The notes under the pieces: model-generated
Told to the model about the DNA's origin: nothing
Database searches by the model: none
What the model saw: only the letters and a program-made list of their open reading frames with translations
Part shown: positions 1-6,946 of the stretch, one piece after another
How the letters are laid out: each line of letters begins with the position of its first letter
How positions within the stretch are numbered: position 1 is the stretch's first letter
DNA from: Candidatus Dadabacteria bacterium RIFCSPHIGHO2_12_FULL_53_21
Lineage (GTDB): Bacteria > Desulfobacterota_D > UBA1144 > Nemesobacterales > UBA2774
DNA length: 12,893 nt
Assembly (NCBI GenBank): GCA_001775255.1
Contig: MFCJ01000140.1
Coordinates: 392-13,284, forward strand
Direction of reading: 5' to 3'
Made by a program: the position numbers and the translations under genes

Positions 1-2423
1 CTTCGGGAGAGGTATTACCACACAGCCGGTGCCTCCACTGCGGCGAAGCCCTGGATTCATCAAATACCATAGAATCGAACGGAAAACTGTTCTGCTGCAA
101 CGGATGCAGGTCGGTGTATGAGCTTCTCGGAGCGCTCGGCCTGGACGACTACTACAGCATCAGGGAAGCCCAGAACATACTTAAAACGACCCCCCCGGCC
201 GACCCTGCCTCGGGGGAGGACTACGGATACCTCGACTCCGGGAGCTTCACCGATATTTACGTTAAGGAAGAGAAACCCCTAACGATGAATTTTTATGTAG
301 AGGGGATCGAATGCGCAGCATGCCTCTGGCTCATAGAGAAAATACCGGGCTTCGTACCCGAGATCGAATCCCTTTCGCTCAATATGTCGGACAACACCGC
401 CACGGTCAATTTCACGCCGGCAAAGAAATTTTCGTCTTTTCCGGAAGCGATAAAGAAATTCGGCTATAAGGCACACCCCCTTAAGAACGATGAAGATGTG
501 AGCGGGCTTAAGAGAAGAGAGAACAGGAAATCCCTCATCAGGCTATCGATCGCCGCCGTATGCGCGGGGAACATCATGCTCCTCTCGGCGGCTATATATT
601 CCGGCGCGCGTGGGGTGTTCGAGGAGCAGTTCATGCTCTTGAACCTTATACTGTCCCTCCCCGTCATAACGTACTGCTCCCTGCCCTTTTACAAGAGCGT
701 GCTCGGATCTGTCAGGACGGGTCGGGCGACTGTAGACATCCCCATAGTATTCGTAATATTCGCAGGGTTCTTTATCAGCGCTTATAACTACCTGACGGGA
801 AGCCCCGAGGTTTACTTCGACTCGATAAGCATGTTCGTTTTCCTGCTCCTCGCGAGCAGGTACTTCCTGAGGACGGTCCAGGAGCGGCTTAATGACAGGG
901 AACCCCTCGGAAAGAGCCTCTTTTCATCGAACCGCGTCCTGGTCAGGGACGAGAGCGCCAGGCAGTTCTTTTATCAGCCCGTGGAATCCCTCCTGACGGG
1001 ACAGAAAATCAAGCTCGCCGGAGGCGACCGTTTCCCCGCCGACGGCAGGCTGCTCTCACAGTGGGCCGAGGTCAATCTATCCGTGCTCACGGGCGAGAAC
1101 ATACCCCGGACCGTCTCTAAAGGGGAGATCGTTTACGCGGGCTCCATACTCGATTCGGACGAAGCCGTCCTCGAGGTTACGGGGACGGGGAGCTCGACAA
1201 GGATCGGGAAGATACTCGAGGAAGTGGAGCATAATTACAGGAGCAAGATCAGCCTGTCCACTTACAGCGACAGATATGCGACCGTATTCACGCTCGCCGT
1301 GGGTATTATAGCGGCGGTTTCCTTTTTTGCTGTTTCTTCATACTACGGCGCCTCGGAGGCCCTCGAAAGGACAATCGCATTCATACTTATTTCGTGCCCC
1401 TGCGCATTCGTATTCGTCATGCCCCTGTCGTTCGGCCTCTTCCTCAAATCCGCTTCGGATAACGGGATACTCATAAAGGACGCCAGGATTTTCGACAAGC
1501 TCCCGCGCGTCAGGAACATATTCTTCGACAAGACCGGGACGCTTACGAACGGTGTATACAGGATACTCAGCTGGGATACGGACAAGCTCCCGGAACCCGA
1601 CCGCGCAGCGGTCCTGGCGATCGAGCGCGAATCGGAGCATCCGGTTGCCAGGACCATAGTCACCTATCTCTCGGGGGAAGGGCTCGATATTCCCGAAGTG
1701 GCCGGCTTCAGGCACCTCTATTCCAAGGGCGTCGAAGGCCGTGCCGGAGGGCACCTCTATTCGCTGACGGCCGAGAGCGACGAATCCCGGCCGAATGAGA
1801 TCAACGAAATCATTGCAACGAGGATCGTCATCCGAAAGGACGGGGAGCCCATCTCCGAAATACTCCTCGGGGATTCACTCAAAGAGGACGCGAAATTCGT
1901 GGTGACCGAGTTAAAAAGAAGGGGCTACTTGCTCTATATACTGTCGGGCGATAAGGAATCGAACGTGAGGCAGGTTGCGTACAAGCTTCAAATACCGGCG
2001 GAGAACGCATTCTCGGAAGAGACACCAGAAGGGAAATCGGAGATCGTCCGGGAGCGCGGCCGGTCCATGATGATTGGGGACGGGCTCAATGACGCGGGAG
2101 CGCTCTCGTCTTCCGACGTAGGCGTAGCAATACAGGGGAGCGTCGGGGAGAGCATGAAGGTCTCGGACGCCTACATACTCGAAAACGACCTATTCACGAT
2201 CCTGACTCTGATAGATCACGGCACAGTGATACGTGAAACGGTAAGAAGGAATACAGCCTTCTCCATAACGTATAACGTCGCGGCAGGGGCTTTCGCCCTA
2301 ATGGGTTTTATCAATCCGCTTGCCGCCGCCGTGCTCATGCCGCTTAGCTCGGTGCTGCTCATAGCCTCCTCGCTTTACGGTCAAAATAAAACCAGGACCC
2401 GGGAGGGAGCCGCGCGGCCATGA
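1..2423 (+). CDS. ccoI: Copper-translocating P1B-type ATPase CcoI/FixI, 5' partial
   Basis: This inner-membrane ATPase exports or delivers copper for assembly of the cbb3 oxidase CuB site. The frame is open from base 3 to the TGA at 2421-2423, giving 806 visible residues; the true start lies upstream of the window. Counting codon 3-5 as residue 1, an N-terminal Cys-rich module typical of CcoI/FixI shows CLHCG at 10-14 and FCCNGC at 30-35. A heavy-metal-associated domain follows with GIECAAC (Cys 104 and 107). P-type ATPase hallmarks come in order: TGEN at 363-366 (actuator), the membrane CPC metal site at 465-467, DKTGT with phosphorylated Asp 509, the HP motif at 546-547 and GDGLND at 692-697. 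Several hydrophobic segments flank these. A GTG at 114 gives a shorter frame, but starting there would remove the conserved Cys module, so it is rejected as the start. The gene overlaps ccoS by 4 nt (ATGA). TGEN replaces the more usual TGES. Family assignment is firm; the metal is inferred from the oxidase context. Confidence 0.95.
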   Translation, partial: SGEVLPHSRCLHCGEALDSSNTIESNGKLFCCNGCRSVYELLGALGLDDYYSIREAQNILKTTPPADPASGEDYGYLDSGSFTDIYVKEEKPLTMNFYVEGIECAACLWLIEKIPGFVPEIESLSLNMSDNTATVNFTPAKKFSSFPEAIKKFGYKAHPLKNDEDVSGLKRRENRKSLIRLSIAAVCAGNIMLLSAAIYSGARGVFEEQFMLLNLILSLPVITYCSLPFYKSVLGSVRTGRATVDIPIVFVIFAGFFISAYNYLTGSPEVYFDSISMFVFLLLASRYFLRTVQERLNDREPLGKSLFSSNRVLVRDESARQFFYQPVESLLTGQKIKLAGGDRFPADGRLLSQWAEVNLSVLTGENIPRTVSKGEIVYAGSILDSDEAVLEVTGTGSSTRIGKILEEVEHNYRSKISLSTYSDRYATVFTLAVGIIAAVSFFAVSSYYGASEALERTIAFILISCPCAFVFVMPLSFGLFLKSASDNGILIKDARIFDKLPRVRNIFFDKTGTLTNGVYRILSWDTDKLPEPDRAAVLAIERESEHPVARTIVTYLSGEGLDIPEVAGFRHLYSKGVEGRAGGHLYSLTAESDESRPNEINEIIATRIVIRKDGEPISEILLGDSLKEDAKFVVTELKRRGYLLYILSGDKESNVRQVAYKLQIPAENAFSEETPEGKSEIVRERGRSMMIGDGLNDAGALSSSDVGVAIQGSVGESMKVSDAYILENDLFTILTLIDHGTVIRETVRRNTAFSITYNVAAGAFALMGFINPLAAAVLMPLSSVLLIASSLYGQNKTRTREGAARP

Positions 2424-2605
2424 ACATTATTTTCCTCACACTGGGGGTTTCTATAGCGATCGCGCTCGTTTTCCTCGCCGCTTTTATATGGGCTGCGGGA
2501 AAGGGCCAGTACGACGACCTCGAAACACCGGGCCACAGGATGCTTCTAGACGATTATGATACGGATAAAAAGAATCAACAAGCTAAGGAGGATACGGGCA
2601 AATGA
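2420..2605 (+). CDS. ccoS: cbb3 oxidase assembly protein CcoS
   Basis: This small protein of 61 aa has one N-terminal membrane helix (about residues 4-26). It is followed by the CcoS signature region GQYDDLETPGHRMLLDD, and the tail is charged and probably cytoplasmic. In known systems CcoS is needed for cofactor (haem and copper) insertion into the cbb3 oxidase. Its start ATG shares four bases with the ccoI stop (ATGA), and a purine-rich GGGAGGGAG at 2401-2409 is a plausible ribosome binding site. Its own stop overlaps the ccoNO start in the same ATGA manner, so the three genes are likely translationally coupled. Length and motif fit the family well. Confidence 0.93.
   Translation: MNIIFLTLGVSIAIALVFLAAFIWAAGKGQYDDLETPGHRMLLDDYDTDKKNQQAKEDTGK
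2584..2593 (+). promoter_or_regulatory. Strong ribosome binding site of ccoNO
   Basis: TAAGGAGGAT closely matches the 16S rRNA anti-Shine-Dalgarno complement. It lies inside the 3' end of ccoS, with 10 nt between its GGAGG core and the ATG at 2602. It fixes the ccoNO start and suggests high translation of the structural subunit relative to the assembly genes before it. Confidence 0.75.
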
Positions 2606-4764
2606 GTGACGCCAGAGCGGGTAACGCCGCTATTACTGAAAAAATTTATTACGACGACGACATAGTCAAGAAATTTATTTATGCGACGATATTCTGGGGA
2701 GCCGCGGCTTTCGTAGTCGGTCTGCTTGCGGCGCTTGAGCTAGCGTACTGGCCTGCGAACCTGGAGCTACCGTGGCTCACGTTCGGCAGGATCAGACCGC
2801 TCCATACGAATGCGGCCATATTCGCGTTCGGCGGCAATATAATTTTCGCGGGCATATACCATTCGACGCAGCGGCTCCTGAAGACGAGGAACTTCTCGGA
2901 CCTCCTCAGCAATTTTCATTTCTGGGGATGGCAGCTGATCATAGTGGGCGCCCTCATTACGCTCCCGCTCGGCTATTCCCACGGGAAGGAATACGCCGAG
3001 CTAGAATGGCCCCTCGACATAGCCATAGCGGTTGTCTGGGTCGTATTCGCGGTCAATTTCTTCGGCACGATAGCGATAAGAAGAGTCCGTCACCTCTACG
3101 TGGCGATATGGTTTTACATAGCGACGATAGTGACGGTCACGCTCCTCCACGTCGTAAACTCGATAGAGATCCCGGTGGCAATGTTTAAGAGCTATCCGGT
3201 CTATGCGGGAGTACAGGATGCGCTGGTTCAGTGGTGGTACGGCCATAATGCGGTCGCCTTCTTCCTGACGACTCCATTCCTGGGACTCATGTATTATTAC
3301 GTACCCAAGGCTGCGAACAGGCCTATATACAGCTACAGGCTCTCGATAGTCCATTTCTGGTCCCTTGTCTTCATCTACATATGGGCAGGCCCTCACCATC
3401 TCCTGAATACCGCTCTCCCCGATTGGGCGCAGACGCTCGGGATGATATTCAGCCTAATGCTCTGGGCGCCTAGCTGGGGAGGTATGATAAACGGTCTCCT
3501 CACGCTGAGGGGCGCGTGGACAAAGCTGCGCACGGACCCCATAATCAAGTTCCTCGCCGTGGCCATAACGTTCTACGGAATGTCGACGTTCGAAGGTCCG
3601 CTGCTGTCCATTAAATCGGTGAGCTCCCTCGCGCACTATACGGACTGGATAATCGGCCACGTCCACGGCGGGACGCTCGGCTGGAACGGGTTCCTGACTT
3701 TCGGTATCATCTACTATCTCGTGCCGAGACTCTGGAATACGAAGATATACAGCCAGAGGATGATGAACTGGCACTTCTGGATAGGACTTCTCGGCATACT
3801 CCTCTACTACATCTCCATGTGGGCGAGCGGCATCACGCAGGGTCTCATGTGGAGGGCCATCGGGGAGAACGGTCAGCTCGTATATCCGGACTTCGTCGAG
3901 ACCGTGATGAGGATAGTCCCGCTCTATTACGTGAGGTTCGCGGGCGGCGTCCTGTTCCTGACGGGGTTCCTGCTGCTCATTTGCAACGTATGGATAACGA
4001 TCGCGAGAGCGCCCAAGGGAGAGAGAGCGATGGCGGTCGAGGTCCCGGCGCGCTCCTCGGACGTTACCGATATAGGCACCGGGCACAGGAAGCTCGAAGC
4101 CCTGTCCGTTATCTTCACAGTCCTCCTGTTCATCGCGGTAATAGCGGGTTCGATAATCGAAATCGTCCCTACGCTCGCGATCTTTAAATACCTTCCGCAA
4201 ACGGCCAAGACCGAGCCTTACACACCTCTTGAGCTCGCCGGCAGGGATATCTATATAAAGGAAGGCTGCTATGTATGTCATTCGCAGATGATTAGAAAAC
4301 TCCCCTATGACGTGCTGAGGTACGGCGCTAACTCCACTCTCGAGGAATCCATGTACGACCACCCGTTCCAGTGGGGGTCGAAGCGGACAGGGCCCGACCT
4401 TGCCAGGGTGGGAGGCAAATACCCGGATATGTGGCACCTCCGTCATATGATCGACCCGCGCGTAATCACGCCCAGGTCGATCATGCCCGCATACCCGTGG
4501 CTCGCCGCGGCGAAGATCGATTACAACATACTTCGGAAGAAACTGAGTGTCATGAAGATGCTGGGCGTGCCGTATAAAGACGAAGACGTCTCGAACGCAG
4601 ATATTAACGCCGAGAAACAGGCGGCCGTGATTTACCAGGGTCTCCTCTCTCAAGACCCGTCACTCGAGTCCGTCAAGGACACTGAAGTCATTGCGATCAT
4701 CGCATATCTGCAAAGTCTGGGTAAAAAGACGTCCCAGCAGGGGGTGGCATCATCAAACAGATAG
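2602..4764 (+). CDS. ccoNO: Fused cbb3-type cytochrome c oxidase subunits I and II (CcoN-CcoO)
   Basis: This is the catalytic core that reduces O2 to water at a haem b3-CuB site and couples this to proton pumping. The 720-aa protein joins two normally separate subunits. Residues about 20-468 are CcoN with about 12 membrane helices. Residues about 497-720 are CcoO, with one membrane anchor (about 502-523) and a periplasmic c-type haem domain. Visible ligands are His68 and His355 (low-spin haem b), His353 (haem b3), and His215, His265 and His266 (CuB). Tyr259 is the likely cross-linked tyrosine in helix VII. From memory, the spacing equals that of the Pseudomonas stutzeri enzyme with a constant offset of 8. 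In CcoO the haem motif is CYVCH at 556-560, and Met628 in RSIMPAYPW is the probable axial ligand. No internal stop or start separates the halves; residues 469-496 form a polar linker. The start is set by a strong ribosome binding site at 2584. The TAG stop lies within the ccoQ reading frame. Confidence 0.96.
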   Translation: MSDARAGNAAITEKIYYDDDIVKKFIYATIFWGAAAFVVGLLAALELAYWPANLELPWLTFGRIRPLHTNAAIFAFGGNIIFAGIYHSTQRLLKTRNFSDLLSNFHFWGWQLIIVGALITLPLGYSHGKEYAELEWPLDIAIAVVWVVFAVNFFGTIAIRRVRHLYVAIWFYIATIVTVTLLHVVNSIEIPVAMFKSYPVYAGVQDALVQWWYGHNAVAFFLTTPFLGLMYYYVPKAANRPIYSYRLSIVHFWSLVFIYIWAGPHHLLNTALPDWAQTLGMIFSLMLWAPSWGGMINGLLTLRGAWTKLRTDPIIKFLAVAITFYGMSTFEGPLLSIKSVSSLAHYTDWIIGHVHGGTLGWNGFLTFGIIYYLVPRLWNTKIYSQRMMNWHFWIGLLGILLYYISMWASGITQGLMWRAIGENGQLVYPDFVETVMRIVPLYYVRFAGGVLFLTGFLLLICNVWITIARAPKGERAMAVEVPARSSDVTDIGTGHRKLEALSVIFTVLLFIAVIAGSIIEIVPTLAIFKYLPQTAKTEPYTPLELAGRDIYIKEGCYVCHSQMIRKLPYDVLRYGANSTLEESMYDHPFQWGSKRTGPDLARVGGKYPDMWHLRHMIDPRVITPRSIMPAYPWLAAAKIDYNILRKKLSVMKMLGVPYKDEDVSNADINAEKQAAVIYQGLLSQDPSLESVKDTEVIAIIAYLQSLGKKTSQQGVASSNR
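4739..4746 (+). promoter_or_regulatory. Ribosome binding site of ccoQ supporting an ATC start
   Basis: AGGGGGTG matches the ideal AGGAGGTG at 7 of 8 positions and lies within the 3' end of ccoNO. Seven nucleotides separate its GG-GG core (4740-4744) from the ATC at 4752, close to the optimal spacing and to the 6 nt seen for ccoP. No ATG, GTG or TTG in the ccoQ frame lies downstream of it before the membrane helix. Confidence 0.5.
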
Positions 4765-4940
4765 CCCTGTCTTACTTTACGGATATCGAGATAATCATCA
4801 TCGCGCTCATCATATTCCTTTCGGCTTTCGTAGTTATCGTGCTTTGGGCGATAAAGAGGCCGAAAACGGAGATCGAGGAAATGGAGCGCCTTCCCCTCGA
4901 GGATGAGAGATTCAGAACAAAGGAGGACAACAATGCCTGA
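4752..4940 (+). CDS. ccoQ: cbb3 oxidase small subunit CcoQ/FixQ-like, non-canonical start
   Basis: CcoQ is a small single-helix subunit that stabilises the cbb3 complex and the CcoP association. The frame encodes a short polar N terminus (KQIALSYFTD), one strong membrane helix (about residues 12-34), a basic stop-transfer stretch (IKRPK), and the acidic tail ERLPLEDE typical of CcoQ/FixQ. Position between ccoO and ccoP is the standard place for ccoQ. From ATC at 4752 the product is 62 aa, a normal length. The frame has a stop at 4722 and then no ATG, GTG or TTG until codon 30, inside the helix. The start is therefore inferred from a strong Shine-Dalgarno sequence at 4739-4746. Other options are ATC 4749, ATA 4761 (overlapping the ccoNO TAG), CTG 4767, a base error, or a -1 frameshift from ccoNO. 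The 3' end overlaps ccoP by 8 nt. The product call is more secure than the start. Confidence 0.75.
   Translation: MKQIALSYFTDIEIIIIALIIFLSAFVVIVLWAIKRPKTEIEEMERLPLEDERFRTKEDNNA
4919..4926 (+). promoter_or_regulatory. Strong ribosome binding site of ccoP
   Basis: AAAGGAGG lies 6 nt before the ATG at 4933, inside the end of ccoQ. It decides the ccoP start in favour of 4933 over the in-frame ATG at 4903, which has only a weak upstream signal. Confidence 0.8.
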
Positions 4941-5505
4941 TAAGGAAAAACTCATCGAAAACCACGATTACGACGGAATACAGGAGCTCGACAACCCGCT
5001 CCCCGGATGGTGGCTCATGACTTTTTACATCACCGTGATATTCGCCGTCATTTATTTCGGGTATTACCAGCTCTTCGGCGGCCCCACTCTCGACGAGGAG
5101 CTGTCGTCCGAGATGGGCTCCATAAAAGCTGAGCAGGAAAAGACCGAAGAGGCAGGAGAAGCCAAGTCCCAGCAGGATTACCTCGCACTCGTATCCAATC
5201 CGGACGCGATAGCGAAGGGCAAGGCGGAGTTTTTGACCAAGTGTATGCCGTGCCACGGAGACAAGGGACAGGGTATCATCGGCCCTAACCTCACGGACGA
5301 TTACTGGATACACGGCGACGGGTCTATACCGGCTATACTTAAAGTCATGAACGAAGGGGTCCTGGATAAGGGGATGCCCACCTGGAAAGGGGTCATACCG
5401 GCCGACATGGAGGAAGACGTAGCGGCGTACGTTTACAGCATCCACGGCACGAACCCGCCCGGAGCGAAGGCGCCGCAGGGACAGATAATAGAGCATAACA
5501 ATTGA
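4933..5505 (+). CDS. ccoP: cbb3 oxidase subunit III CcoP/FixP, monohaem form
   Basis: CcoP is the membrane-anchored c-type cytochrome subunit that passes electrons into CcoO and CcoN. The 190-aa product begins with the FixP_N signature LDNPLPGWW (about residues 19-27). One membrane helix (about 26-46) follows, then a charged Glu/Lys-rich linker (about 55-85) and a cytochrome c domain. That domain has CMPCH at 104-108 and probable axial Met148 in KGMPTWKG. Classical CcoP is near 300 aa with two haem c domains; here only one CxxCH is present, so this is the short form. The start was chosen from the AAGGAGG at 4919-4926 and because it places the FixP_N motif near the N terminus. The stop TGA is followed at once by TAG. 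Thirteen nucleotides separate it from ccoG. Confidence 0.94.
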   Translation: MPDKEKLIENHDYDGIQELDNPLPGWWLMTFYITVIFAVIYFGYYQLFGGPTLDEELSSEMGSIKAEQEKTEEAGEAKSQQDYLALVSNPDAIAKGKAEFLTKCMPCHGDKGQGIIGPNLTDDYWIHGDGSIPAILKVMNEGVLDKGMPTWKGVIPADMEEDVAAYVYSIHGTNPPGAKAPQGQIIEHNN

Positions 5506-5518
5506 TAGAACATAAAAG

Positions 5519-6946
5519 ATGAAAGTACTCGACCAGAGACACCTGCCGGACGAGCGTCCGGCGACCATGGATGAAAAGGGGAAGAGGGTCTTTATATTCC
5601 CGGCGCGGGTTTCGGGCCTCTGGCGGAGCTTGAGGACCGTCACGGAGATATTCCTCGTGATCTTCTTCCTAGTTCTCCCGTGGATAAAGATAGGGGGGCA
5701 CCAGGCGCTCCTGCTCAATATAGGGGAGAGGAAATTCTCCATTTTCGGTCTCACCTTCTGGGCGCACGACGCGCCGCTGATATTTTTCATACTGGCTTTC
5801 CTCACGATAGGACTCGCGTTCGTAACCGCGGTATGGGGGAGGATTTGGTGCGGATGGGCGTGCCCCCAGACCGTGTTCATAGACGGTATATTCAGGAGGC
5901 TCGAATACCTCATCATCGGCAGCCACGTTCAGCAGCGGAACCTCGCTCAGGCCCCGTGGGACGTGAAAAAGTTTCTGAAACTGTCCACCCTCTGGACTCT
6001 ATTTATAATAGTAAGCCTCGTCATCGCCCACAGCTTCCTCGCTTATTTCGTGGGGGCCGACAGGCTCGTCGAGATGACACAGCACAACCCTGGCGAGAAC
6101 TGGACGATCTTCGTCATCATGGCCTTTCTGACCATAGTATTCCTGTTCGATTTCGGCTGGTTCAGGGAGCAGTTCTGTATCATAGTATGCCCCTACGGCA
6201 GGTTCCAGTCGGTGCTACTGGACGACGACTCTCTCACCGTTTCGTACGACCCCGTGAGGGGCGAGCCGCGGAGGGGGAGCGTGAAAAACGGCGAGACCGA
6301 AGGCGACTGCATCAACTGTTACAATTGCGTGGCCGTATGCCCCACCGGTATAGACATAAGGAACGGCCTCCAGCTCGAGTGCATTGGCTGCACGGCATGC
6401 ATAGACGCATGCGACGAGGTCATGGAGAAGATAGAAAAACCGAAGGGGCTTATAAGGTACGCCACAGGGAGGGCTCTCAAGGGGCTAAAGTCCAAGTGGT
6501 TTCGGCCGAGGGTCGCGATATATATAGTACTCCTCATAGCTGTCGTGAGCGCTCTCGTATTCTCCGTACAGAGGAGAGAGGAGATCGTCGTTACGATCCT
6601 GCGCGGGAAGGACACGCCTTTTCAGGTCATAAAAAACGGGGACGGCAGCGAAGAGATAATAAACCATTTCAAAATGCACATGAAGAACCAGTCGATCGAC
6701 GATGTACAGCTCAAAATGATGATCCCCGAAGGGCTTAAGGAGAAGAAAGTCGAGATAATATCGCAGTACGAATCATTCGACCTCGGAGCGGGGAAGGACC
6801 TGACAGTCCACTTCTTCGTCAAGTTCCCCAAGGACGTAACCGGGCGCAGCGGGACGCAAGCGGTAAAGCTTAATTTCATAGATACGAAAAACAACAAGAT
6901 CGAAGCGGAGGAGGACGTGCTGCTTGTCGGACCTAAGTCAATTTAG
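5519..6946 (+). CDS. ccoG: cbb3 oxidase accessory protein CcoG (FixG/RdxA), membrane polyferredoxin
   Basis: CcoG is an inner-membrane iron-sulphur protein; published work on the family links it to Cu(II) to Cu(I) reduction for CuB assembly. The 475-aa protein has an N-terminal cytoplasmic segment and several membrane helices (roughly 36-56, 80-108, 155-180, 190-212, 335-355). The loop WCGWACPQ carries Cys111 and Cys115. FCIIVCPYGRFQ follows after another helix. Two 4Fe-4S motifs follow: Cys264/267/270/274 and Cys288/291/294/298. The C-terminal ~115 residues form a FixG_C Ig-like domain, probably periplasmic. Length is usual for the family. The ATG at 5519 has only a weak AAAAG just before it. 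The conserved block DEKGKRVFIFPARV begins about 17 residues in, which fits this start. The 3' end overlaps the next gene by 23 nt. In many operons ccoH/fixH follows ccoG; it is absent here. Confidence 0.95.
   Translation: MKVLDQRHLPDERPATMDEKGKRVFIFPARVSGLWRSLRTVTEIFLVIFFLVLPWIKIGGHQALLLNIGERKFSIFGLTFWAHDAPLIFFILAFLTIGLAFVTAVWGRIWCGWACPQTVFIDGIFRRLEYLIIGSHVQQRNLAQAPWDVKKFLKLSTLWTLFIIVSLVIAHSFLAYFVGADRLVEMTQHNPGENWTIFVIMAFLTIVFLFDFGWFREQFCIIVCPYGRFQSVLLDDDSLTVSYDPVRGEPRRGSVKNGETEGDCINCYNCVAVCPTGIDIRNGLQLECIGCTACIDACDEVMEKIEKPKGLIRYATGRALKGLKSKWFRPRVAIYIVLLIAVVSALVFSVQRREEIVVTILRGKDTPFQVIKNGDGSEEIINHFKMHMKNQSIDDVQLKMMIPEGLKEKKVEIISQYESFDLGAGKDLTVHFFVKFPKDVTGRSGTQAVKLNFIDTKNNKIEAEEDVLLVGPKSI
6907..6914 (+). 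promoter_or_regulatory. Ribosome binding site deciding a TTG start
   Basis: GGAGGAGG inside the 3' end of ccoG lies 9 nt before a TTG at 6924, the only well-placed start for the downstream membrane protein. The next in-frame start, GTG at 6990, is inside the first membrane helix. Confidence 0.6.

Noticed and set aside
114..2423. GTG at 114 as the ccoI start
   Set aside because: The frame stays open to base 3 and encodes the conserved CLHCG and FCCNGC module just upstream, so the gene starts outside the window.
3454..4653. 399-codon open frame antisense to ccoNO, and similar long frames opposite or out of phase with ccoG and the LssY_C gene (5680-6738 plus, 11577-12224 plus)
   Set aside because: They lie over clearly conserved genes, their translations are rich in Arg, Pro and His with no domain, and they are explained by codon bias of the real genes.
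4903..5505. Longer ccoP starting at ATG 4903
   Set aside because: The extra ten residues are not FixP-like and overlap ccoQ coding sequence. ATG 4933 has a near-perfect ribosome binding site 6 nt upstream.
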